From: Chitinivibrionales bacterium
GTDB lineage: Bacteria; Fibrobacterota; Chitinivibrionia; Chitinivibrionales; WJKA01
Assembly (NCBI GenBank): GCA_014728295.1
Contig: WJLW01000004.1
Location: 1-64,000 of the forward strand
DNA: 64,000 nt
Reading direction: 5' to 3'
Both the position numbers and the translations under genes were made by a program. Of this stretch, positions 37,533 to 47,800 are shown piece by piece. How positions within the stretch are numbered: the first letter of the stretch is position 1; every line of letters begins with the position of its first letter. The notes below the pieces were generated by a model. That model did not search any database. It was not told the DNA's origin and saw only the letters and a program-made list of their open reading frames with translations.

Positions 37533-40115
37533 TCAACGCGTCTTCATGAAGATTTTTGAGAAGACCTGCTTGAGCTGCGAGTGCTTTAAATAATACAATC
37601 CAGGAGCAAGGACAACATCCGTCAAGATGAGTTCCGTGCGGGGCGCATACCGGGGGATGATCCGGCCGAAAATGCGCTTACCGTTCATGTCGAATATCTG
37701 CACGTACGCACGTGTTTGGCGTAAATGCTCCTCACTCTCGATGAAATACGAGATAGATCCGTTTGAAACGTCGGTAATAGAAAGCCCTTCTTTCGTCGGC
37801 GAGGAAAACAACGGTACCGATTTACGAACCGCCACACCGCCTATGTCAAGCTCTTCGATGTACACATTATCCAGTATGATTTGCAAATTGTCGGATCCAT
37901 AATAGGTGAAGCGCAGCGAGATTACCTTATCGAGCGCAAGCGATTTTGATACCGTTTTCCAGTCGGGCTGCTTGAAATTATCGAACGAAAGCCGCAATCG
38001 GATCCATTTGTCATTGGATAGCACTGCTTCGTGCCCGAAATAGGCACCATCGGTAATATTGTCCTGTTCGAGTTCAACAACCATGACGCCTCCGTTTGTG
38101 GATGAGGTGCGAATGTCAAAAAAGACGCTTCGGGCGTTGCCCAGACTGGTAACACCGCCGTTTTTGGAAAATGATGTCTTAACGCCGGCAAAGGGATGGT
38201 CTGCACCGTCTCTGCCGATCATGCGCACGACCAGCGCATTGGTACCGCTCTCACCATTTTGCGTAAAGGATGTTGCACCCAGTGCTGGCGGGCTGGTGTA
38301 GGATTTTCCGCCGACGGCCTTGTCGGAAAAAACCGACCACACCCCCTGCAGGTTGTTGGTCGCATTCTTGTCATTGAAATCGTCGATAAGTACATCGGTT
38401 GCTTTGGGTTGCTGCTTGACATTTGCGGACAAAAAGAAGTTTGCCCGGGCCAGTGATTGATGATAAGAAGCAATATCCGGCATGTCAAGTTTTATGTCGA
38501 CATATTCGCCTGTAACGAAATCTGTGCCATTACTTTCACCGTTCCAGTCAAGAGAAATTGATTTACCGCTGCCGGTATAGGTTTTTTGTGCACTACTTTT
38601 CCTGCCGGTCAATACTATTCTCCAATCCACGGCCTTGTCGAATGTTGCGGTAATCGTTACTCCACTTTTATTTAAATCAGCGATATCCGGACTGGCTGCC
38701 ACCGCCTGCGAGATACGTATTAGCTTGGCGGGAGGATTCTGGTAGTCCCGGATAAATGCCAGGGCGCCGATTGCACCTGAATTGTAGTCGAGGGCAACTT
38801 CGGTATTTTTGTAAATGTCTTTGCTGTCGGTAAACGTCCAGTTTGATGATTCAGGGGAATTCGGATCGAAAAAGCCCTGCGGTGTCGGGCCGGAGACAAT
38901 GCCCCCGACAAGATTCACGGGCAAGGTGTTATCGTTGCGGTGGTGCGGATTTGCCGGCCCCCCATTATAGCGCACCACATACGATTTTGTATAGGGTGAA
39001 AAACCGGCTAGCCAGTTAATCTGCTGAAATGCAAAGTCTTTATAGCGCTGATCACCCTTTACCATAAATGCCAGAGCGGCCGAGAACGCCGCATTACCTG
39101 CATTGCCGGCGACACCCCAGTCAGAATTTACAAACGCACCTTTCACCAGGCGGCAGCTTGCGTTATTGGAAGTCACCACCCGATTGAGCGTAAGGTTTAC
39201 ATCAGAGAGCCAGCTCGAGATGTAGCTTTTTTCACCTATGCGATACATTTCAAATGCGGCGATATCACCGCTGTTTGCGTAGCCCACAACGAAATAATGC
39301 CGGCTTAGCTCGGCCATGAAGTTCTTGGCCCAATCCAGGTAGGTTTCCTCTCCGGTTGCACGGTACAACTCAACGGCTGCGCAGGCCATTTTGTCTTTAT
39401 ATGTCGAGGTGGAATAATACGGTACGTTCCCCAGATTCGGGTCGCGTTGCTGATCGGATATGCCTTGATTAAGCAGGCCGTATTTGAACGCTTCCTTTGC
39501 TTTTGTCAAACATGTCGCGGCATAAGATGCATCATGCTGTTCATAAAGCATTGACATAAGCGCCAGCGCGGCGGCATATAATCCGGCGATATCGGATTTG
39601 GTGGTCGTATAGACTGTGCGCGCGGCTGAGCTGTTATATCCGCTGACCCACTGCTGGTGATCCTGAAATCCATCACCGACATCACGTACTATTTTGCCGT
39701 CCGAGAGTACCGCTTTGATTAGATAGTCGGTGCCGATTTTCGCTTCTCCGAGAATATCCGGAATGCCATCGCTGTTGCCGGTATAGGCCCAGGAATCCTT
39801 GTCATCATAGCCGCGCGGAAATACGTCATAGCCCTTGAGCAGACAATAGACGGTCCAGCCAAGCGGAAGTCCGAATTTGACGAAATCCCCCGCATCATAC
39901 CAGCCTCCGGAAAGATCCTTGCCGTTGTAATTATCCTGTGCATGCGGATAGGGAGTGCGGGTGTAGAAGGGATTATGCGGATTGCCGCCCTTTGTGCCGG
40001 CTCTCTGGTATCCATAAAATGCAATGAGCTTGTTTTGCAATTCAGCATAATCCGCCGCAAAATCTGGTTGAGCGGTTAGGATAAGGGCTACTAGCGTGCT
40101 GATTGTGAATTTCAT
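37533..40115 (-). CDS. GH9 endoglucanase with Ig-like, CBM11/CIA30-like and T9SS-like domains
   Basis: 860 residues with an AAAGGACG site. A signal peptide (about 1-20) precedes a complete GH9 catalytic domain (about 25-460): Asp74/Asp77 in G-G-W-Y-D-A-G-D, N-P-H-H-R at 389-393, and the acid Glu439 in N-T-E-V-A-L-D-Y-N-S-G. An Ig-like module (about 470-570) and a CBM11/CIA30-like binding domain (about 585-750) follow, then a sorting-type tail (F-D-M-N-G-K-R, A-P-G-L-Y-Y-L-K). It hydrolyses beta-1,4-glucan bonds in cellulose outside the cell. It groups with a binding protein and a GH8 enzyme sharing the same accessory modules. Confidence 0.95.
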   Translation of the reverse strand: MKFTISTLVALILTAQPDFAADYAELQNKLIAFYGYQRAGTKGGNPHNPFYTRTPYPHAQDNYNGKDLSGGWYDAGDFVKFGLPLGWTVYCLLKGYDVFPRGYDDKDSWAYTGNSDGIPDILGEAKIGTDYLIKAVLSDGKIVRDVGDGFQDHQQWVSGYNSSAARTVYTTTKSDIAGLYAAALALMSMLYEQHDASYAATCLTKAKEAFKYGLLNQGISDQQRDPNLGNVPYYSTSTYKDKMACAAVELYRATGEETYLDWAKNFMAELSRHYFVVGYANSGDIAAFEMYRIGEKSYISSWLSDVNLTLNRVVTSNNASCRLVKGAFVNSDWGVAGNAGNAAFSAALAFMVKGDQRYKDFAFQQINWLAGFSPYTKSYVVRYNGGPANPHHRNDNTLPVNLVGGIVSGPTPQGFFDPNSPESSNWTFTDSKDIYKNTEVALDYNSGAIGALAFIRDYQNPPAKLIRISQAVAASPDIADLNKSGVTITATFDKAVDWRIVLTGRKSSAQKTYTGSGKSISLDWNGESNGTDFVTGEYVDIKLDMPDIASYHQSLARANFFLSANVKQQPKATDVLIDDFNDKNATNNLQGVWSVFSDKAVGGKSYTSPPALGATSFTQNGESGTNALVVRMIGRDGADHPFAGVKTSFSKNGGVTSLGNARSVFFDIRTSSTNGGVMVVELEQDNITDGAYFGHEAVLSNDKWIRLRLSFDNFKQPDWKTVSKSLALDKVISLRFTYYGSDNLQIILDNVYIEELDIGGVAVRKSVPLFSSPTKEGLSITDVSNGSISYFIESEEHLRQTRAYVQIFDMNGKRIFGRIIPRYAPRTELILTDVVLAPGLYYLKHSQLKQVFSKIFMKTR

Positions 40116-40227
40116 GTTCGTCCTTTTAATTGACTGAGATGCAGGCTTTCCCGCTGAGTGGGATGGTCAAAAGAGCGTAAATCAACCTTATCTATATTGT
40201 GGTCAAACCGGCTCGTCTGGTTCGTAC

Positions 40228-40266
40228 AAAAAAAGCCCCGTCCACCGAGGGGGCGGTGAACAGGGC
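40228..40266 (-). terminator. Intrinsic terminator of the carbohydrate-binding protein gene
   Basis: On the minus strand a 13-pair stem (arms near 40266-40254 and 40247-40235, with two G-T wobbles) is followed by seven T. It sits about 35-75 bases after the stop at 40302, before the GH9 start, so the two genes may be separately transcribed. Confidence 0.85.
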
Positions 40267-40301
40267 CGTACAGCCAGTACAACACAACTGCTGGTAAGGG
40301 G

Positions 40302-42002
40302 TTACTTTACTATCGAAAGTTGCATAGTGTGCGAAATGTGCTTATCAGTCAGCCTGACAAAATACGTTCCATTGGATAAGGTGTTGAGCGAAAAGGGGAT
40401 CGTATATGCAGCAGCAGATTGTGTCCGTACCTTTCGGGAATAGAGCATCCTTCCACCGAGATCGGTTACCGTTAATTGTGCATTGTCAAGACTTGCCGGC
40501 AGAGCCAGGATCAAGCTATTGTCCTTGTGCGTTGCCGAGAAGGCGGAAACCTTGCCGTGCGATTTAAAGTTATGCACCGGTGCACCACCGCTGGCGCCGA
40601 TAAGACCAACATTATCAATTGCGAATGATGCCGAAGTCTGCGGCTTGCCCTGGAAGGCCCACTGAATTTTTTCGAGCTCTGTTGTTTTAAGGCTCTTGTC
40701 GGCGATAAGGTTAACTTCGTCCCAGTCGGGTAATTTAAGCGTAGACCAGAGCACCTTCGCACCTTTCCACTGTCCGTCGGTGCCTTGGAGCAGCACCGAA
40801 TGCACGATACCGGGATTCCCGTAATCTTTGTTTGCCTTGACTTCCAGGCGCAGGTAGTCGACGTCCGAAGATGTTTTGTAGTCAAAGTAAACACCCGTTG
40901 CATTTGCCGCTTCAGCGTCGTAAAATTCGGTTCCCAGGTTGTCGGAAAGCATAGTACCGATGCCAACAAATGGCTGAATAGTTGTTCCGATTTCTTCGTA
41001 TGTCGGGCCTAACTCAAAATCGATAAACGCACCATTTGTGGAGCTGTGCCCGTTACCGTCAATTTTTATGATCGGCTTGGTCGGCTCGGTCGAGTTGGGA
41101 GTTACCCCGCCAAAAATATTCGAGTATTCGGTTGGATCGGTTACGGTGCGTCCTTCGGCATCGTTATAGCAGTACCAGTAATAGCCAATTGCATTTTTAT
41201 TGAGGGGCGCCTTGTCAAAACTTGAAAGCGTCAGGCCGTCTACGGTGGTCCCCCATGAACCGGCTGCTATTTTGCAATCCTGACACGAGAAATCTGGTTC
41301 CCAGCCTGCAATTTGTACCTCATCAATGAGCAGGTTGCCGGCAGTCGGATTACTCGGGTAATCCATTGAAACCTGCCACTGAATTTTCTCAACCGTTGTC
41401 GGATCGAAATCAACCGGCGTTTGCGTCCAGTCGGGTTGTTTGAATTCGATGCCCTGATCGAGCAGGTTAACGGTGTACTGGGCCCAGTTGGAGGAAACTT
41501 CAAATTCTGCACGGTGATAAGCGAAATCGGTTACGGCTGCAGTTGCAACCTCGACGCGAACGGTCATGGTGGCGCTTGCCTTAGCCTGGAAGGTTATTGC
41601 CGTTGCGCCGGAAATGTCGATCGAACTTCCTTCGGGTGCAAGCATCGTGCCGATGCCGACCATATTTCCATAGGTGCAACCGGCGCCGCAACTCGGCTCG
41701 GTAGGACCCATTTCATATTCGAGCTTGGCGGCCATTGTTCCGTTATAGCCAACTTGAGACGTCGGAAGGAATTCGTATTTGCCATCGCCGCATACCGTAG
41801 GATCATACGCGGCGACATCTTTGATTTTAGAATCACCGCCGTCTTCACAATCATCATAATAGTACCAGTACGCTTTCGCATAGTTCTGGTTGGTGCCATG
41901 TTCCAGATCGTCAAGCGTCCATTGCGCAAAGAGCGTGCTTGCCGAAAAAGCCAGAATTGCAGCGAATAGAACTGAAGGTTGTTTTACTGCATGTAAAGCC
42001 AT
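40302..42002 (-). CDS. Secreted protein with two CBM11/CIA30-like carbohydrate-binding modules
   Basis: 566 residues. An AGGAGG site precedes the ATG, and a signal peptide covers about 1-26. Two homologous modules (about 27-235 and 260-475) each open with a Y-W-Y-Y/C-Y-N/D-D segment. Each contains a D-W-T/D-E-V stretch with I-Q-W in its last strands, then D-N-V-G/E-V-Q-I, matching CBM11/CIA30-like domains that also occur in Fibrobacter cellulases. No catalytic domain is present. The tail (V-T-D-L-G-G-R-M-L-Y, then N-G-T-Y-F-V-R-L) is a sorting-type domain. It probably helps cells or enzymes adhere to cellulose. Confidence 0.82.
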   Translation of the reverse strand: MALHAVKQPSVLFAAILAFSASTLFAQWTLDDLEHGTNQNYAKAYWYYYDDCEDGGDSKIKDVAAYDPTVCGDGKYEFLPTSQVGYNGTMAAKLEYEMGPTEPSCGAGCTYGNMVGIGTMLAPEGSSIDISGATAITFQAKASATMTVRVEVATAAVTDFAYHRAEFEVSSNWAQYTVNLLDQGIEFKQPDWTQTPVDFDPTTVEKIQWQVSMDYPSNPTAGNLLIDEVQIAGWEPDFSCQDCKIAAGSWGTTVDGLTLSSFDKAPLNKNAIGYYWYCYNDAEGRTVTDPTEYSNIFGGVTPNSTEPTKPIIKIDGNGHSSTNGAFIDFELGPTYEEIGTTIQPFVGIGTMLSDNLGTEFYDAEAANATGVYFDYKTSSDVDYLRLEVKANKDYGNPGIVHSVLLQGTDGQWKGAKVLWSTLKLPDWDEVNLIADKSLKTTELEKIQWAFQGKPQTSASFAIDNVGLIGASGGAPVHNFKSHGKVSAFSATHKDNSLILALPASLDNAQLTVTDLGGRMLYSRKVRTQSAAAYTIPFSLNTLSNGTYFVRLTDKHISHTMQLSIVK

Positions 42003-42253
42003 TGCTCATAGCCTCCTTATGTAGGTTTAATAAGATGTTGGATAATTTTCCAATTCAAAGTGCAACTCATGAATCGAACGCATTGCTGAGCTGCTTGTAT
42101 GGTTAGTGTCCAATAATTTCAGCCGGGTTCACGGCATGCTTATGTTTCGGAAAGGCCAGTGATCCTGAACCCCCCGGCCGGTGTTGGATACTAAAAAGAC
42201 AATGAGGAATAATGTCAGGTCCATACCTTTATTTTCAAGCAGGAAGGTTTTTC

Positions 42254-44743
42254 ATGAAAACACGTCGAAAATCTTTTGTCCTTACACTTTGCAGCGTCAT
42301 TGCCTGTACGATGTCACTTCGGGCAAACTGGAGTCTCCCCTACTCCCGTCCGGCGCAATATGATTACGGTAATTATTACGCGCAAAGCCTGAATCTGCAC
42401 CTGACTGGCAAGCCCGACTTTTTTTCTTCAGAATTATCCAAAGCGTGGAGCTTTTATAAGAAAAATTTCATTATGGCAAATGGTCTGGTAAACCACAAGC
42501 GTTTGGTCAACGGTAGTGTCACCGGTGAGACTGAAGCAGTATCAGAAGGGCAAGGCTACGGCATGCTTCTGGCATTACTCAACAATGACCAGGCTACTTT
42601 CAACAATATCTTCGAAGCAGCCAATACATACATGTGGGATAACAGCCGCAAATCCTATTTTTACTGGGAATGGAAAAATGGCGGCAAAACCGGCCAGGGT
42701 GCAGCCACGGATGCCGACCTTGACATCGGATTGGCTCTGGTCTTTGCGGATGCGCTCGCGCAAAAAGGACTGTGGGATACCTACTCGAAAAACGGCGTAA
42801 CCTATGCATCCCGGGCCAAAGAGGTAATTTCTTCCATATACAATAATATGACCCGAAACGGCTATCTGCTTCCCGGTGACAACTGGGGCGGCGAGGCGAT
42901 CAATAATCTTAATCCAAGCTATTTTGCAACGGCCTGGTTGAAAGTATTCAATGAGTATCAGTCTGATGTTGACTTCACCGGCGTTATAGACAAATGCTAT
43001 GATGTCCTGGAAAAAATGCCGCGCTATGCGCAAGGGCAGGCGGTGGACTGGATTACGCCAAACGGTCAACGTGCCGGCCGCGGCGGCCTTGAAATGGGCA
43101 ATGACGCAATCCGCACCCCCTGGCGAATCGCAATGGATGCACTGTGGTTCAACGACAGCCGCGCAATTGCTTACTGCAAAAACACGAAAGGCACGCTGAC
43201 TGAATACAACAGCAGCAACAGCATAAATTTTCTGATTGCACAGATGGGCCTCTACAACGAACAGGGTCAAATAATTCCGGAAACCAAAGGATCGTTTGAC
43301 TATGTTGCCATGTGGTCATGCGGCATTCTGGGATCCAAAGAGACTTCCTACACCACCAAAGCACTCGAAGCCGCCGTCATCGGAAAAATCGTCGGTTCTT
43401 CATCCGACATGCTTGGCTCCAGCTCACTGCAGGATGACAAATACTACTACAAACAATCGATCGGCGCACTTGGCTTCGCGGCACTCGGCGGCATGTTCCC
43501 CAATATTTTCGCCGATATGCAAGGACCTATCACGCCACCCGAACCGGTCAAATTGACTTCGGCTCTTGCGCCCAGCCCAACAACGATTGACCTGCCCGGA
43601 TCAATCGCCATCTCCGCAAGCCTTGACAAAGACGCCAACTGGACAATCACCACCGTCGGCGAGACCAGCGGCAATAGCCAAACGTTTGAGGGAAGCTCGA
43701 AAAGCATCTCGGTCACCTGGTCGGGCTCGGGCTATTATGAACTCGAAACGGTAACGGCGACTCTCGAAGTTGACAACCTTGACTCGACCGTTTCGCCAGG
43801 CGAGCTTACGACAAGTTTTGAAATTACGCAGACGCCACCCAGACCGGTCATCGAACCGGGCGGCGCTCTGGTCATCCACGATCTGGAAAACGCCTCGACA
43901 ATTAATGCTGCAGGCGGCCAATGGTTTGTTTATGACGATGCCGGCACCAACGGCACTTCGCAAACTGAGCCTGATGATGCGATTGATTTGCTCAGCCCGT
44001 CCGGGGGCAATCCGGGCAGCGGCATACAGGTGAAATTTACGGTTGATCAGTATGCGGGAGTAGGCATGCATATCATCAAAAAGGGCGGTACGGTTGACAT
44101 GTCCAACTTTGAAAGCATCTCTTTTGATTACAAAACCAGCACCATCTCCACGATGCTCTTTATGCTGTGCACGGCCAATATTACCGATTTTGCCTATCAT
44201 GTTGTCAGCGTCAGCGGCAGCAGCAACTGGAAAACAGCTACAATAAAGCTGACGGACTTTCAGCCACCCAACTGGCAACCGAACAGTCAAATGGATAACA
44301 CGGTTGCCGAGAAAATCCAGTGGCAGGTTGAGAGTGGAAACAATGGGACCCTTTACCTTGACAATGTTCGCTTTAATTTGAAATCCGGGAAATTGCCGGA
44401 CGCGGCCTTTCTGGACCTGCTTACCGGACCAAATCCTGTTCTCGAGCATAGCACAGCCAACCCCGGCGTACAGTTGAGCGCAGCGTGGGTCGGCAGCGCG
44501 CTTCGCATTTCGGGACTTGAGTCACTCAACGGCAATGTGCAGCGTGTGCACATTTCGATGTTTCAGCCCGACGGACGCATGATTCGTAAACAAAGCGTAG
44601 CACTTTCAGCTACCTCAAAGGAGCTCGTGATAGATAACCGCGCTCCGGCCGGAAATGGCTATCAATTCGTACAGATAGATTTCATCTCAGATTCCGGCGG
44701 CTCACGTGCCCGGATTATCGAGCCGATTGTGCGCCTCCGATAG
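42254..44743 (+). CDS. GH8 endoglucanase with Ig-like, CBM11/CIA30-like and tail domains
   Basis: 829 residues from the ATG at 42254, where an AGGAAGG site and a signal peptide (M-K-T-R-R-K-S) begin; an upstream in-frame ATG is less likely. The GH8 catalytic domain (about 30-395) has Glu98 in A-V-S-E-G-Q-G-Y-G-M and the acidic A-T-D-A-D-L-D segment at 151-157. GH8 enzymes are inverting endoglucanases, chitosanases or xylanases; the cluster favours cellulose or mixed glucan. An Ig-like module (about 435-520) resembles the one in the GH9 enzyme. A CBM11/CIA30-like domain (about 535-700) and a C-terminal tail follow. It is divergent from the binding protein gene. Confidence 0.93.
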   Translation: MKTRRKSFVLTLCSVIACTMSLRANWSLPYSRPAQYDYGNYYAQSLNLHLTGKPDFFSSELSKAWSFYKKNFIMANGLVNHKRLVNGSVTGETEAVSEGQGYGMLLALLNNDQATFNNIFEAANTYMWDNSRKSYFYWEWKNGGKTGQGAATDADLDIGLALVFADALAQKGLWDTYSKNGVTYASRAKEVISSIYNNMTRNGYLLPGDNWGGEAINNLNPSYFATAWLKVFNEYQSDVDFTGVIDKCYDVLEKMPRYAQGQAVDWITPNGQRAGRGGLEMGNDAIRTPWRIAMDALWFNDSRAIAYCKNTKGTLTEYNSSNSINFLIAQMGLYNEQGQIIPETKGSFDYVAMWSCGILGSKETSYTTKALEAAVIGKIVGSSSDMLGSSSLQDDKYYYKQSIGALGFAALGGMFPNIFADMQGPITPPEPVKLTSALAPSPTTIDLPGSIAISASLDKDANWTITTVGETSGNSQTFEGSSKSISVTWSGSGYYELETVTATLEVDNLDSTVSPGELTTSFEITQTPPRPVIEPGGALVIHDLENASTINAAGGQWFVYDDAGTNGTSQTEPDDAIDLLSPSGGNPGSGIQVKFTVDQYAGVGMHIIKKGGTVDMSNFESISFDYKTSTISTMLFMLCTANITDFAYHVVSVSGSSNWKTATIKLTDFQPPNWQPNSQMDNTVAEKIQWQVESGNNGTLYLDNVRFNLKSGKLPDAAFLDLLTGPNPVLEHSTANPGVQLSAAWVGSALRISGLESLNGNVQRVHISMFQPDGRMIRKQSVALSATSKELVIDNRAPAGNGYQFVQIDFISDSGGSRARIIEPIVRLR

Positions 44744-44852
44744 CAGATTCCCTTCCGGTACCACATAAATGAACCGCTCTTTCGGCGAATAACACAAATA
44801 ATTTGTAAAGCTCGACGCTTATTTCGCGCACACTTGAATAAGGAGAGGATAT

Positions 44853-47800
44853 ATGCATTTCAGGCATATAAGCCGCATCTATGTAACTATTCTCAGCATG
44901 GCAGCGATAATAGCCGCCAAAACCTTTACCGTATCCAAAGACGGTAGAGGCGCCTACACGAGCATCCAGGCTGCAGTCGATGATGCCGGCAAAAATGATA
45001 TTGTTAAAATCCTCGACAATGCAGTTTATGAAGAGCAGGTCGACCTCGACAGCACCAAATCCGGATTGCTTTTGACATCCGCAAATCCCACTTCTCTCAA
45101 CAAGCCGACCATTCGGCACAAAGATATCGAACACATCAAACCCAGAACGTGCCAGGAAGCGCATAACGAAGATTTGATTGACTTCGATCGCAACGGCGCA
45201 TTGCGGCTCCTGCGTACCCGCAACATCACCATCGACGGCATCAAGGTTGACGGTGGTGGCGTATTTCCCTTTGGCGCCAACGGGATCTGGGACGAGGGTT
45301 CGGTGCAATGCAAGTGGCCGCTGCAGCACGGAAATGCGGCAATTGCCATCTGGGTCAGCGGCGACATCGCGATTCGCAACTGCGAAATCTCCAATGCATT
45401 TATCGGCATTAGTGTCAAAGATCGCAACGAAGGCGGAATCTACGCCAACGCAAATCCCGCAGATATCGAGCCGTGGAATGTAGTGCCTCTCTCCGGGTTC
45501 GGAAAAACCGGTAATCATCTCATCGAGCATAACCGCGTTCACGACAATTCCTGGGGCATGTTCTTCGAGTCGACCTGGGACCTCGGCTCGGTCATTCGCT
45601 ACAATCTCTTATACGAAAACCATCACCCCGATATGGCTACGGCCAACGAGATCAAAAGCCTTACCTCCGAGGGCGCCAATCAGCCGGGCGGGGCGATGTG
45701 GTTCAAAGATCACATGCTGAGTCCCCTTGCGATTTACAACAACACCTTCTGGCACAATTACACAATTTTTGCCGGACACTGGCGTCCGGGAGCGCAGCAT
45801 CTTGTCTTTAACAACATATATGGCGAGCCGTTTACCTACTGGGGTCAGTATACTCCCTTTCAAAATCCCTTCCATGCCCTTGACAAAGCATTCAAAAGCC
45901 GCATGTGGCATTGCGTATATGCCGCCCAATCCGAGTTGAGCACGCGGCAGCAAAAGGTGGAAGCGGGTGAATACGACCAGGGCACGCAGAAATATATCAA
46001 GGTCGATTCACTAGTGACCTTTTATCAGCCACGCATCACCAACGATCTGGGAGAACCCGAAAAATCGAGTTTGGACATCGAATTGACGATCCCGTTGTCA
46101 ACCGGCGATGTAACCAAAACGCAAACCCTCAGCAATGTCGCGCTCCCCGGCGGCTTGTTGACGAAAGTTTTTGCAGCCGAAGCCGGCATCCGCTGGCTCG
46201 AAACACCGTTTAAATCAACCGATCCCGCCGATCCCGATTTTTTGACACCCAACTGGGATAATCCGAATGTTCAGAAATATATCGTTGATCAGGGCTGGCC
46301 CGAGGCAGGTATTCGTGACGCCGACGGCACGCTTGCCGACCTGGGCGCGATTCCTTCCGGTGGTACCCCCGAACCGCTGGCGACCCTCAAGCCGCTTGCA
46401 CCGGTCATCATCAACGGCACCGAAGCTACTATTCGCTTTGACTTTGCGGTTGAGAAGGGCAGCTTCAACAGCCCGAAAATTAAATATTTTCGCTTTATTA
46501 AAAACATTGCATTTCAGCCCGATGCATTCGGCGGCAATGTCAAACCGATTCCCGCTTCGGACATCATGGAAATAACGCCTTCGTCAAGTGCTGTCAATTT
46601 CGGTGAAAATACCTTTACGGTCGATATACCTGCACGTGGCGATGATGATTTTTACGCTTTCTTTGAAATCATTGTCGAAGGCACGGATGCAAATGGCAAG
46701 TCAGCAGCTTCAACCGTGGGCTTCATGCCGTATCGCAAACTGGACTATGGCCTGGAGATTACGATTTATGATATTACCGAAACCACCAAGCTCGATCAAG
46801 TGCGGGCCGGCGATACGGTGAAACTTAAAATTGTGGGCAAGAAGGCTGACGGAACAAACTTTCTCAACACGATCGATCCTGCAGAAGTCAACCTTAATTC
46901 CGGAGCCGATTTATTGACGCATACGATGGAACAATTTTCTCTTCCGAACGGCATCGACGGCGGACGCATTACCAAGCCGGTGGTATTCACCAAGGTACCG
47001 CAGAACGGATTCGAGTACGTCAGTGCCTCCGGCCTGTGGGAAGATCCGGGTGAAAAAAACAGCGTGGCCTTCTTTGGTGTGTCGGATGCTATTCGGGTGC
47101 TTCCCGGCGATCCTGATAAAGCAATATTTGAAGATCCTCCCTCCAATTCTATCAGCGCCAACCCGCCGATCATCGATCCTGGTCAGACCTATGACGTACA
47201 AGTGCAGGTCTACGACAAATTCGACAACAAAATCAATCAGGCAACGTCGGTCAGTATCAAAAGCCTGCATCCGCTCATTGGAAATGTTGAAGGACTGAAA
47301 TCATCCTCAACCGATACAACCGGTGCGGTCAGTTTCAAATCGAAAGTAACCAACGGTGCACTCCACGAAGTTTACACGCTCGAAACAACTCTCACGGTCA
47401 ACAGCAGAAAAGACAGTGCCGATCTCAAAGTCGGCAAAGCCAGAGACAAGCTGTGGGTTTACTACAGCGATACTGCATCCTACGACCCAAGTGTTGCTCT
47501 GCGCGGCAATGCCGGCGACGAGCGCTATCCGGTCGTTATTGCGGCCAGCACGTCCGGCGCCGATATATTGACAAGTCGCACCACCGAATTCGAGGTGACC
47601 GTCAGTTCCGGTATCGCCGTATATGCAAGCGAAAGCGACTCGAACGCCACCTACTCGTTTTCTCTCAAAGACGGCAGGATCACCATCTGGCTCAGAGGAA
47701 CAAATGTCGCCGTCAACGGCAATATCAGCGTTGCGCCGGTATCCGACAACACCATCCTCAGCAACACCCGCGAAAACATCTATTTCACCCGTCAATCAAC

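Noticed and set aside
43601..44449. 282-codon minus-strand frame inside the GH8 gene
   Set aside because: Antisense to a recognised enzyme, no motif or start signal.
44715..45542. 275-codon minus-strand frame at the start of the giant beta-helix gene
   Set aside because: Shadow of the real plus-strand gene, which has a signal peptide and ribosome site.
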